Part shown: positions 36,730-48,712 of the stretch, piece by piece | Layout: every line of letters begins with the position of its first letter | Position numbering within the stretch: the stretch's first letter is position 1 | Assembly: GCA_024741835.1 (NCBI GenBank) | Contig: JAENRP010000106.1 | Span: 1 to 64,000, forward strand | DNA: 64,000 nt | DNA from: Diplocarpon mali | Lineage: Eukaryota > Ascomycota > Leotiomycetes > Helotiales > Drepanopezizaceae | Direction of reading: 5' to 3' | Notes under the pieces: generated by a model | The model's database searches: none | What the model was told of the DNA's origin: nothing | What the model saw: only the letters and a program-made list of their open reading frames with translations | Program-made: the position numbers and the translations under genes

Positions 36730-39700
36730 AACTGGCGAGTTCCAGCCATGTGCTTGGTGGAAGATAGAAATACAGAGAGGTGCGAAGCGGGTGGCTTGGG
36801 TACGTCTTGTACTAGAACGACGAGCAGCCCAAGAGCAACAACGGGGGTGGGCTAGCAGGCTGTATATTAAGACTCCATATTAGCCATGAGGAATTTCCGA
36901 GAGGTTAAGCAGATGTTGTTGGCATATTGCAGCGATGATTGCATTGTCATGTACAGCGCCAATGTTTCGGGGAACCTTGCGGGCGCAGGTCATGGTCGAA
37001 AGCATTCGTCCGGAAGTCACCCTGACTGGGGAGTTGCAAAGAATCGCCACACGTCGAAGATTTGAGTTTGTTGTGGTAACCTCTGCACTGTTCCCTCCAC
37101 TAAATCGAGTTCAATCAGACAAGATTTAGACAGAAGGTTTCAAGCGTTCTCGCGAGTACCTAGCTGGTTGGCAGCCCTTGCGAGCCTGAGGATATGCATT
37201 GTTACAGACATGAAAACGCATACAATATTAACTAATTCACGCGATCGACTATCTGGGCATTAAACCTAATCTCAAAATGGAAAAGGGAGGTCTTAATTGG
37301 CTTGGATGCTAGTTCGTCCTAGTTTTTAATTTATTTTCTAAGGCTTTTATCGAAGCTCAGCAAGCGGAAGAAGGGGCGTGCATATTTCAAACCAAAGAAT
37401 CTTTACTCGGGCTTATAAACACAATATTACTAATTACAATAGCTTATTAGCATCTCCGTCTCTAAGAAAATCCGCATAAGCGAGCAGGTGATCACTGGTG
37501 CGTCCCGCGACTTGGTTGAGATGGTGGCAGTTATGCCCGCATGAGAGTACACTGAGATTTGCAAACCCAACTCAACTCCTCCTCCAGGTAAACTTTCAGA
37601 CAGGCTTCACGTATTACGCTTGCGGCCTGCGACGAAATCTGAGTAGACCAGAAACCGGTCTGATACGTCGTCACAGGCCGGACTCATACCAACTTCGCTT
37701 AATTTGTAGGGTGGTTTGGAGTACGTTTGGAAGTTGAGCATACTTTCATACAGTATTTGTTTGGCCTGCGACGATGTATAAAGTACAGAAGCCAAGACGA
37801 CTGTAGAGATTCTATGAAGGCGATAGGAGCCAGATGCGTTGGCTAGCTACTTTACGGAGGTACATCTGTAAGAGGCTACCTACATCGGCTCCAGTTTCGA
37901 TTCAGGTCTAGTCCAGTTTTCGATCAACTGACTTTTGATTCAGGCGGGGAGCAAGGGTGCATTGAGGAACGTATTGGTTGTGATTTGTGCGCTGGAATGC
38001 CACCGTATCTCCGTATACAGTGCTTCGCCGCAGTCCAAACAAGTACCCTATCAGCGTGTGTGCAAGCAAGATTTTCAGAGAGTTTGCAAGGGTAATTATA
38101 CTTTCACATTGAGCTTCTTTGGCCTGCAGCAAAGTGAAAGTATGTTTGCTAGCCTTGCAAACCTCCTTTAAGTTCCCCCAGGAGTTCACACAGAGATGGT
38201 ATTTTGTCTGGCCGCGCACAAGTTTACTCTGTATGTATCAGACACTCAAGGACCAAGAGAGCTATCTCAGCCGCCGCTACTCTCTATATAGTATCACGTG
38301 GGTATTCAATTTTGCAATTCGAAATTCGGCCTTTTGAGAAATTTCCAGGTTGACGTAAATCGCAAATAGACCTTGGCGTACCTCAACATGACTCGGCAAG
38401 TAGAGATAACAAAGAGACGCGAGGATTACTGATTTGAGAAGGGACCGAAGCCATAATGGCTCTACCCTTCAAATTTCGACGCTAGTTACATATACTGGTT
38501 GTTCAAAATGGGCCCCCGCAACCTCGGGCAGTTGCAACTGTACTTTTCTGTGATCTCTTAGGGACGAGGCCGGCATCGGGCATTAATGTAGTATTAAGGA
38601 TCTCTCCAAGATCGAATAGGAAGACGTCGGCCTTAAGCCAGTGGGAACCTTTGGTTAGTGCACTGTTGAATGAAGTTCTACGCTAACAAAGCGATCCATC
38701 CTCGCATTACTTACCTATCTTAGGTCAAAACGCTACTGGCAGAAATGGGCGGTGAGCCAGATATTGATCTACCCCCAGCGCTCTAGTCAGAAGGAAATGC
38801 CCCTCAAATGATGACTACCGTGGTACAACGGGTAAGTGTTGATATCGATCAACTTCAAGGGGGGATGTATGGAGTTTTCAACTTCACGGGGAAGCAATAC
38901 ACTATGCACTTTGACGTAGTAGAACTCGTATAGAACTGATTATTAACGGCATTAATTTTTAGCATATCTACCCTTGAATTAAGGTTAAGGAGCAAGACAG
39001 GGAGCGTTTGTAGATAATGCTCGAGTTTAGTGCGATAAGATTTCAGCATGCTAAGTAGAAAGCAGGTCTGTATTTCAGCAGGTCACACATCTTAAGCATT
39101 ACCGTGATATACTATCTGACTACGGAACCCAATTAAGCTTCCCACCCCCACTTTCTACAACTGCTGGCAGTCAAGGATAACAAACCGCTGTCCCTCTGTT
39201 TACTTCTTCCTCAAATACTCTCGAACACAGCAGCTTTTCATCTATGAACTGTCTGATAATCCGTATTCTTTTCTGACACGGATATTTATTCTTCCACATT
39301 CTATTTTCAGGAGGTGGCTGAGAGTGAAGTTCCTGCAAGTAAATTACCAGTATTGACCTGACTTCATTTATCATTCGCTTAAAAGCTTGCTTGCTTTGAA
39401 AAGAATAGACCCATATTAGGACCCATATTGGGAAGCTTTAGCGAGACTGTCAGGGGCAACAGTAGCGAAGCTAGGAATGTCACCCTTTTCTTGGGGATTC
39501 GCTCCGATCAGCCAAGTAGACACACCAAAGTCAACGCATACTACTACCACGTCAACACAGGCTAGTAGCTATGGAGGAATCCTTGCAAGTAGTTCTATTG
39601 CTAAGCTAGGAACTTCTGCTGCTATGGGCTGTTTTGTCCAACGAAGAAAAGTCGTAGAGGTCGGCTTTTATGCATTTACCCCATCGCGGGTGTGATAACT

Positions 39701-41931
39701 ATCACGTGATAGTAGGCATGGCTTTCCACTCACTATAAATCCCCCTTGATATTGTTACTGATACTTTGTAACTAACCACAAAATTCTTAGTATGTTTGTT
39801 TAAGTACTGCACTTTTGCAGATAACCAAGGTTCAAACCGTTTATTTCAAGGTTATGATTCTTCCGACTTGCTTCGCCTGCTTTTCCAAGCAATTAAAACT
39901 CTTTCGTTCTCAGTGGATATTCGCCCTGGTTCTGATCCACTATTCTCGGGGGAGAACCGAGGCACTTCCGTTTTCCTTAAAGAAAGTGCATCAAAAATAC
40001 CCTCTTAAGTTAAGAATTCTGACTATCGACCTGCGCAGGCGAAGCGGCCTCAGTAGCTACAACTTGGAGTGGGTTATCTTGAGTTCAACCCCGCAGATAG
40101 TGGATGACACACCGGACAATTTTCCAACGATTGGGCTTCAACCCTCTTTAAAATGCTTATTCTTTTCAAAAATAAAGTTCATTCTCCACTTCCCGGTTGT
40201 GAAACATTGTTAAGTGGGCTTTTCGCTCCACTGTCTGCGAAAAAAAAAAGGGGGTACGGATGTGGTATTGTCTACCCTGTTTTGGATCTCTATACATTAG
40301 ACTCTCTATAATAGAGCATCTAATGATATTTCCAGCAGCATGCCTTAAGAGGTAGCTTCCCAAGAGATATCCGGCTTCAGAAGGTCGAAAACGCGCCGGG
40401 GCCCTTATCCTAGATGCGTTTCCAAGGGATCGAGAATTTCCTGCTTCTCGGAATAATGATGAGGTTTTAGACCCGCTACTCTGCTTGCCTGACTATGCCT
40501 AAACCAGGTATAGTATGAATAGTGGGGTTTGGAAAACCGGATAAACTTTTCTCACATCAACGACACGCTCTTGCGTACCCTGAAGTACCACGCACGATTC
40601 CCCTCTGATAAACATTAAATCGTACAGAAATTGCGCTTAAGCCAGAGCTTGTCTAGGTGGCTTCCTACGTAATCCAGCTAATCAACCTGGTCTTTTTATC
40701 TTTATAGACCTTTCTTCAATTACCTTATGATACGCGGCTTTATCCTTAACTACGAAGTAGTTTCTGGATCATGCTATGAGACCAGCAAATATTCTAGCAT
40801 GATGTAGGCTTTCAAGTACGAGCACTCGGAAGGTACTTACTTGGTGAAAACAGTAAGCCAAAACATGGCCGGAAAATGACTTGAGTACGTATCGAACCTG
40901 TGGTAGAGTCCGAACGGCTTGACTCGATTGATATCAATGGCTAAGCCTCCCTGAGACTACTTGCAGTAGCTCTTATGCTGCTATAATTATCGTACACCTT
41001 GGCATTCAGTAAGAGGGAGTGCAGGGGCACGGGGTGGGGTGACGGGGGGCTGCATGGAGAGCAGCGATGTTCACTTGGACTGCTTCTTTAGCAAACTCTC
41101 AGTTCTTGCCTTTAGATGCCGAGAGATGTGTCCAAGCGGACTTGAATTTCTTTCACGAGAATGTAAAAGCGGCAGCGGTACTGTGTAGTCTAGTATATAA
41201 ACCTCCGCGAGTCAGCTCTTGGTCGGTGAGATGCCCGGTCGTCGAACCCTTGAGCCCGAAAGTCGAAAGACCAGTCTAAAGCTGACACCTTGGCTGAATG
41301 GCTCCATATTAGTCCGAGGGGTGACTCGTATTGGTTCGATGCAACGTCGGAGAATGACAGGCATCTACTTGCTTGCATTCGGATATGGAAAAGAAAGGAG
41401 CAGCCGCGGAAGAACAAGGAACCTGGACTTGACTGATAGGAAGTAAACATTGAAGTAAAGTGCAATTTTTCAAGGGAGTCGCTGGTGTAATTCCTTGTTT
41501 TTCTGTTCTTCGAGGCCAAACGACTTTCAAGTGAGCTACAGAGTAGCTACTATCATCGCACTCGTACGTGGTGACTACTCGAATACTCCGCCTCTCCATC
41601 TTCGGAAATATCTCCTCACGGATTCGCCTCTGGCTCACCGAACTGAATCGTCCCGAATGCTCGTAAAAGAAGCTTGGTATCGCACTCCACACACACACGT
41701 GAACCTCGAGGGGAGCAACAGATCTTGGCGTGACCGATCTTTAAGATGAGAGTCTCCGAATGATCACTGCAAAGCACGCCCCCGCACCTCCCAATCCCCG
41801 TCCCCTTTCCCATCCATACATGTATATATGAGAACCTGAAAACTGGAAAGTCAAAACATTTGCCCACGCGCATCGGCTTAGATCTTCCGCTCTACGATTC
41901 TCTTAATACTTTTCCCTTGGCAAATTCCATC
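36730..41931. other. Gene-poor region between the receptor and the tyrosinase
   Basis: Short frames only, on both strands, none with recognisable domains. A 132-codon plus-strand frame at 39815-40213 and a 129-codon minus-strand frame at 41309-41698 look like chance. The divergent promoters of the two flanking genes must lie at its ends. Confidence 0.4.
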
Positions 41932-43238
41932 ATGCAATTCACCTATGTCACCGGCGTTTATCTCCTAATAGGAGCGGCAGTATCTCACCCGGTCATGGAC
42001 TCCAATGCTGCTGCCCGTGCATCACTGGACCATCTGGCATCGATCGCTACACGGAATTTGCGCCAAACACTTGATTCGGCCTCCAGATCGGTCTCGCGAG
42101 CAACGACATGCACGAAATCGAATACTGCGATCCGAAGAGAATGGTAGGCTCTTCTCAATATCGTCGGGGTAACATGGCTAATACGGGTCCAAGGGGAGTC
42201 CTCACTGCAGAGGAGAGAATTGCCTACACCGACGCGGTCCTGTGTTTCCAAAACAAAACAACATTGACCCCGGCTGAGCTTATTCCTGGAGCAAGATCAA
42301 GATTTGATGATTTTGTTGGCACCCACATCAACCAGACTAACTATATTCACTACACTGTAAGCCGCTCCGTCACCTCTGGCGACCTGCAAGATTGACCCGA
42401 GGCGTAGGGAACCTTTCTTGCGTGGCACAGGTACTTCACCTGGGCTTACGAGCAAGCCCTCCGTACTGAGTGCGGATATACAGGCACTCAGCCTTACTGG
42501 GACTGGACCAAGTTCTCCAACAATACCAGTAGTGGTCCCGTCTTCGATGGAAGTGCAACTAGCATGTCAGGAAACGGGATTTACGTTGCTGGCAGAGGCG
42601 ACCTCGCCCTGAGTCTTCCTGGATACCCAGATATCAAGCTTCCCCCGGGTGACGGTGGTGGATGTGTTTTCTCGGGACCATTCAAGGACATGAAGGTCAA
42701 CCTGGGTCCCGTCTATCTAAATCTCAACGGTGGCGGTGCCGCATCGAACGGCGACGGACTTTCTTACAATCCTCGCTGTCTCAAGCGGGATATTGGGTCA
42801 GCTGTCAATGAGAAGTTCGGCAACGCCGCGGCCGTTGCCAGTTTGATCAACGAGAACAAGGACATTGAATCATTTCAGGTGACCTTACAAGGCACTCCCG
42901 GATCTGGAAGTATTGGCGTTCATGGAGTCGGACATTTCTCTATTGCTGGTGACCCAGGAGCTGATACCTTCATCTCCCCTGGTGATCCAGCGTTCTACCT
43001 TCACCATGCAGCGATCGATCGCACATGGTGGATATGGCAGATGCAAGACCCCCAAAACCGCATCAACGCGATATCTGGAACCGGCACTTTCCTAAACAAC
43101 CCCGAGTCCCCCAATACTACCCTCGATACCATCATTGATCTTGGATTTGCTGGAAACGACGTTTACGGCCCGACGGCGATGAGGGACTTGATGAGTACGA
43201 CCGCAGGTCCATTATGTTATACATACGACTCGTTGTAG
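41932..43238 (+). CDS. Secreted tyrosinase / catechol oxidase-like copper enzyme
   Basis: A type-3 copper oxidase that oxidises phenols to quinones, probably extracellular. The three-exon model is 41932-42143, 42194-42356 and 42408-43238 (1206 nt, 401 residues), with introns of 50 and 51 bp. The chosen ATG begins a signal peptide (MQFTYVTGVYLLIGAAVSHP); an upstream in-frame ATG at 41860 would bury it. The CuA site appears as histidines in THINQTNYIHYT and FLAWHRYFTWAYE, preceded by the CT.....IRREW motif. The CuB site is HGVGHF plus GDPAFYLHHAAIDRTWW. The protein ends soon after the central domain and lacks the long C-terminal lid of classical fungal tyrosinases, matching the short secreted type. 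Whether it hydroxylates monophenols or only oxidises diphenols cannot be told. Confidence 0.92.
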
Positions 43239-44787
43239 ACTGCGTAGGCGGCGGCACTACTCCTAGTCTCTTTTATAATCTTTTATCGCATGGAGTTTTC
43301 TTTATCTTGTTAGACGGATCCTTTTGCTATCTTTCCGAGATGTGGGTTGGTTTTTAGTGTTATGAGTCGATGATAACGATGATTAATGACGCCTTCATGA
43401 CACTCTCTTGATGATTTTTTTTTTTCAAAAAGGTTTTCTGTTTATTGTCGAAAGTCAAGGAGTCTGCAATTGATCAATCTCGCTGGTAAATATGCCGAAA
43501 ATCTTTCGCAAACACGCGACCATGGTGTTTGTTACGAAGTAGGAATCTTTCCTAGCATACTGAGCAATTTCCTGGGTTTAATTGACCGTCGTATCCTGTT
43601 ACATTGAGGAAAATTTCAAAACATAGAACTTGATTAATTTTATCGTGCAATATGTTCTGCTTGATAATTACGTGCAAGGCTTCTCCCTAATACAGCTCTC
43701 AATGCGTAATAAACAGTGTGCCAAGCTTTTCGAAATCCGAAGCACTCCAACATCGAAATCGATTCAAATGCCAGAAGGCCTTAAGGCATACATCTGCTTG
43801 CACTTCTATTTGTATTATTAGCTTACTGTCATCTCCCTTGACCTCGTTCCAAATACTTTACCAGCGACTTGCTAACGAAACCCCTGGTAAACCCCGCTAT
43901 CTTTGCTTCCTCTCGGCTAGTTTCGTAATTCTCCAAGTATTTGGCGATTCTGCGAGAATCGTATTTGCAGGGCTTATACTTTATCGCATGCCAAATATTT
44001 ACCATATGAAAGTGGATTCAGCAATGTAAGAGAACTGTTAAATGCTCTTGGAGATAAGTTAACATGTTATTTTACCTGGCTTCCGACAAAGTAAGAGTCA
44101 TGCGTGCTTCCTTCAATTTTTCTATGATATAAAAAAGTGAACTTACGAGCTTTCTTTTGCAGTAGGGCTGGCTCTTTCCATTGAAGTTAATACCTTCGTC
44201 TTGAATTAACTAGTGCTTCCAAGTGGAAATGAATTTAGTCTTGTGAAATAAGGGCTTCTAATTAGCAGTTTTAACACAGCGCACTGTGAAGACGTTGCTT
44301 CTACCAACTAAGCAAGACTATATATAGCAGAACAATACAGCTAGGTATTGCGTGAACAATATATGGAGTATGCGTTCCCGTTATAACTGTTGCTAGAGCT
44401 CAGCTCTTACACCAAATAAGAGTATATATTTTAAAGCTTTTATAATACGTTAATTCGTGTTCTTTAAGTCTTACGCTTTGCATTTCATGTCTAAGATTAG
44501 GAATAGTAAGGAAAATGTAAAGCTTCATAAGCTTATTTTACTGTCAAATTTGAACATAAGTCACCGGCATTCTTCCTAAGCAGAATCTACTTCTTACTCT
44601 GCACCTTATGTTCAAGCTATCGAACTCATGTGAAATATTCTCAAGCTTGCTATGATATCACGTAAGCTGCTTGTAAGATACTCCAATTCTCCTCATGTAT
44701 CAATTACTTGTCCGTTATTGAAAAAGGTTAACGTCTTCTTAGAGTAATAAATGATTGTTAAGTAAACGAAAGTACCAAAAAAGCAAG
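43239..44787. other. AT-rich spacer after the tyrosinase
   Basis: No gene recognised. A stretch at about 43769-43840 (GGCCTTAAGGCATA and following) weakly resembles 44904-44950, which suggests a third, older copy of the degenerate repeat described next. Confidence 0.4.
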
Positions 44788-44890
44788 TTTAAATAGAAGT
44801 AGCTATCGTATGAGTTTTGTATAGAGAAATAATATGGTAGCGTGTGTAACAGAGACTCATATTTAATCACAAGTACCAGGCCATTGAAAG
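44788..44890 (+). repeat. Degenerate direct repeat, copy A
   Basis: From TTTAAATAG to CATTGAAAG this matches 45283-45379 over its whole length with small gaps. Shared blocks include TATCGTA, GAAATAATAT and GTGTGTAACAGAGA. Most differences are A/G or C/T. Confidence 0.75.
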
Positions 44891-45282
44891 GGAATCTATG
44901 GCAAGAGGCCATAAGGCATAGCTTACCACTAGCATTTCCCTGTCTTCAGTCATACTTGCCACTTTAATCAGCGATACTGCCATCTTCAAAATTCCCACCT
45001 AGTAGTAAAATACAAACATCAATTATTATACTTGAATGCTAACACTTCTGTGGCTTAGGTTGTATGAAGAGTTATCTTGTACGTAGCTTATGAGATCTTA
45101 TCACTGTTTGGAATCTTGTCATTTATTACTTTTCCATCATTATAAATAATTTAGTATATACGACGTCTGAATTCTCCAAGGCAAATTGTAAAGTGAGCAA
45201 GGAGCAGCGCGCGTAAGTCTATAAGCGATATGTGCAATGCGATATGCATATACTCCTTATAGCTTCGTGTCATTTTAATTGA

Positions 45283-45379
45283 TTTAAATAGTTATCGTAC
45301 AAGAGTTGGATATAGAAATAATATAGTAGTGTGTGTAACAGAGATTCTACTCCAATTACAAGTAATACGTCATTGAAAG
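45283..45379 (+). repeat. Degenerate direct repeat, copy B
   Basis: Second copy of the repeat at 44788-44890, about 495 bp downstream in the same orientation. It belongs to no transposon family that I can name. Confidence 0.75.
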
Positions 45380-45503
45380 CCGGAGATTATATAGTTTGAA
45401 AAAGACGGACGCATTTCCCCATTAAGTAAGACGTACCGTAGTATCGCACGGTGGCGCTGTGCCGCGTATATGCCTCGTGGCTTCATTACATTGTAAACGA
45501 TCT

Positions 45504-45534
45504 AGGTTCCTAGTTACAAACCATCTAGGAACCT
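45504..45534. repeat. 10-bp perfect inverted repeat in a GC-rich pocket
   Basis: AGGTTCCTAG (45504-45513) and CTAGGAACCT (45525-45534) flank an 11-base spacer. The surrounding 45420-45660 is clearly more GC-rich than the AT-rich DNA on both sides. Confidence 0.75.
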
Positions 45535-46030
45535 GAGACCAGGTTGCATGGACTTTTGGGACGCTGCGAGCTTCGATGCGAGTCGCTGGCGGGGGGTACC
45601 CGACAGCTGAATAACCCACCGATACGAGTTTTCCGCCGGTTCGCCAATAGGAAATACTCGTCGATATAGCAAGTATAATTTCACAGCGTGACGCTGCTAG
45701 ATAACGAATGTTTATGGAGGAATGATGTTAGACTCGCGTGACTGACAATTCATTTCCGTTCGAAATTTCTATTTATAACTCTCCCCAGACCTCCGAATCG
45801 CTTCGTACGCGTCATTCTCATGGAGCCGTATCAAGTGAAACATCCTAAAGTTTAATCCTGCCTGCTACGAAGATGAGCCAGGTCAAAAAGCGTCGGAAAT
45901 CAAATCCTAGTATGTTTCATTTGAAGCGGTCCCGTCACGAACTGAAGCCTAACGAAAGCGATGGCCTGGTAAGATGCAACAAGAGGTGGTGATATATATT
46001 AGTCTAGTTGTGGTCTTTCTTTAACAAGAA

Positions 46031-46111
46031 GCTGTGATAGCTCAGTGGTAGAGCGGAGGATTGCAGCTCGTCTGATCTCCTCAGGTCATCCGTTCAATCC
46101 GGGTTCGCAGC
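46031..46111 (+). tRNA. tRNA-Cys (GCA) with a 10-nt intron
   Basis: All four arms fold: acceptor GCTGTGA/TCGCAGC, D-arm GCTC..GAGC, anticodon stem GAGGA/TCCTC and T-arm ATCCG/CGGGT with loop TTCAATC. The anticodon GCA is at 46063-46065. A 10-base intron (46067-46076) follows position 37, the canonical site. Removing it leaves a seven-base loop and a 71-nt tRNA. The internal Pol III promoter is visible as an A box (TAGCTCAGTGG, 46038-46048) and a B box (GTTCAATCC, 46092-46100). Confidence 0.93.
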
Positions 46112-46116
46112 TTTTT
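46112..46116 (+). terminator. RNA polymerase III terminator of the tRNA-Cys gene
   Basis: A run of five Ts starts directly after the last base of the tRNA, the usual Pol III stop signal. Confidence 0.85.
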
Positions 46117-48712
46117 GTCAAATCGATTGTAGCTATCCGAAGTCAAGACTACCTTATCTATTAAAACAAGATGAGGAATTAGTTTCTCAAGCAGATTCCA
46201 TATATCCAACTGACGCTATGATTATGTTCTCTTGTTAGCGAATTCTCCGACCTTAGAATCATTACGTTTTCGAAAGTGGGGTTTTCGTTATGGAGTTGAC
46301 AGGGAAATCTTCGCCGCCGCTTTTTGCTGCCTTGCTTTAACAATTCCATATCCTCAGCCAGGCAGAACGAAAGTCATAGACTGGCGGTAGCATATGACAT
46401 ATACGGAACCAAGGTTATAGGGAAAGGCGATGACGTAAAGGTTCAGTAGCACCTCTGTAGGTACATCTGTCTAGTGATATTTCATGGCTCGCCATATGCG
46501 ATAGGCTAGGCGCGTGTTTCCTTTCGGCTAAAGACAGATCATAAAATTTCAATGCCTGGTTCTTTCAAACCCTCGTATTCGCATGTTTATGTTCTTGTCT
46601 GCCCTTTATCGAAAGCATAATGCCTGACCATAATTCTGTGTTGGCAGCTTTCGCACGTACTGTAGCGAGTTCGGGCTCGTATAGGGTAATCAATATACCG
46701 CAATGTTATTAAGCAGTAGTATCACTTCGCTTCCCATATCTCAACCTCAGCGGAAAGAACAGATCTGGTTCAGGCGTTCCGAAAGAGAATAATACATAGT
46801 ATGCGCTGGTGTAATTCTGATAGAATACAACCATCCATCGTTGCCTCTGCTAATTGTGCCCCTCGTATGTGTCATTTGGTCCCGTAGCACACGCCTCTCA
46901 TAGCTGTGTTATATTTCCAAATCCACGATCAAACTGTTCACCATAGGAAACGATCTAAAGCTCTAATATTGGAACACATTGTGAGGGAATGGTATTCTTA
47001 GATTCAGATCCCCTTTCTGGATGTCCAAGACAGGGGAGCGGCTGATGTATTCTGATTGCGTGGTACTACATGTAAAAGAAGGAAAACGAGAATTGGAAAA
47101 GTAAACCAGGTTCTCGAATCTCATGGGACTTCCCTTGCGTGCGTTCTGGTTCTTGCTAAGCTCTATTGTCTGTTTCAGCCATAATATCGATACTTATATA
47201 TGTACATATGTATGTGTATACATATATTTTACAGTTAATTTTAAAGCCACAGGACCTGTCCTGCGCGACGTCGTTGTAGTTTATGTAATGTAGCTGACCG
47301 AGTAAATTCAAAAAAGGTAGCAACTCATCAGCTACGACGACCATAAAATAACCTCTCCTGAAGCTAGACCGCAAGGAAAGACATGATGAACAGCCAGGCC
47401 CCAGGCATGATTCCTTTCACCTGAGCAGAACACTTAGATCATGAGTTTCTGATCATGATAAGGGTGTTTAGACCATTTCCAATATACTTAACACTCTTGC
47501 AGCAGCTGAGATCTCGGCTCTAGAGATACCCATCTCCTCATGCGATCTTTGCTCTCCGGTCAAAAGCCATCTGAGCTCCAGATTACACAAGGACATTTCC
47601 TTCGCTCTCAATTGAACAAATTTCGTCTTTTCTGTGCATCATTTGTAAGCCTTGTTTCCACTAGAGGCAGATCTATTGCCTTTTACTATTTCCAGCTTCA
47701 GTCTGCAACCCGATAGCTGCTGGATAGTTGTAGCAGCCGGTGGAGACTCTGACTCGCAAGCTCAAGTGTTTTTGAAAACGTCTCTACCAGGTCTTACATC
47801 CTGCCACAGTTTAAATTTAAACATGGCAGGTTGAGATAGGGAGTGAGATGTTCAAATTCGAGTAACCCGCCTGCACTCATCCATAGAGTCTCCTATGTCT
47901 CTACCCACACCACATTCCCGCAGCATGATCATTTCCCAAAGACCTAACCTTAGTACCGTAAACCTGCCACTTACCAGACAGCCTCTCCATTGATTTGAAA
48001 ACGCAGCCAAACCACATCAGCATATTAATGCGCCACATGTAGCTACTCTATAGAGTTTCCCCAGCTTTGCTATATTCTTCCTAGCTTCCAGCGCCCCAGT
48101 TCATACGTGTTAATTGCCTCGCCTCTTTATTTGGATTCGGCCCAACTTCATCTGGCTCTTGCGGTTCAGTAAACTATGTATATCCATAGTCTAGCTCCCA
48201 TTTTCCTACCTCACCGCGCCTGAAGATAGACCCATGGGAGAAAAAAAGTGAGAAGCAAACGCACAACTTTCGTCCCCCAAAAGCCCCAACTCTAAAAGCC
48301 TTCACAATATCATAGACAACACTGGCAAGCAGCTAGGTAAAAAGCGGTTGCTAAGGTCCGCCAGGAATCATCTACCCTGCAGAGTAGCTCCAAGAAATCT
48401 GCGCTTTGAACATTCTTGTCAGCTGATACCAACCATAGACCTCAATAGCCTGCAGCCCTTATTCTTCTCTACACCTCGGGACCCCGACTAGTAACACAAA
48501 ACACCATCTCGCAATATTGGACTCCATGGGGTATAAATCAATGAATTTTACAGCGACTCAACTCTACAAAATCCCCATCTTGTCTTTTGCGTATACCACA
48601 CTGTGCCAAACCATAATCTCTACTCAATGTTGCGCCCGCACCTACTCACCGAAATTGCCCCAAGACCGAAATGCTCTTCTCTCCTTCTTACCACTTCTCC
48701 ATGCCACCCCTT
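46117..48712. other. Gene-poor region after the tRNA
   Basis: Only short frames without resemblance to known proteins. Composition rises from AT-rich to ordinary toward 48 kb. Confidence 0.4.

Noticed and set aside
45422..45619. 65-codon minus-strand frame as a possible small effector
   Set aside because: No signal peptide, no cysteine pattern and no resemblance; it lies over an inverted repeat.
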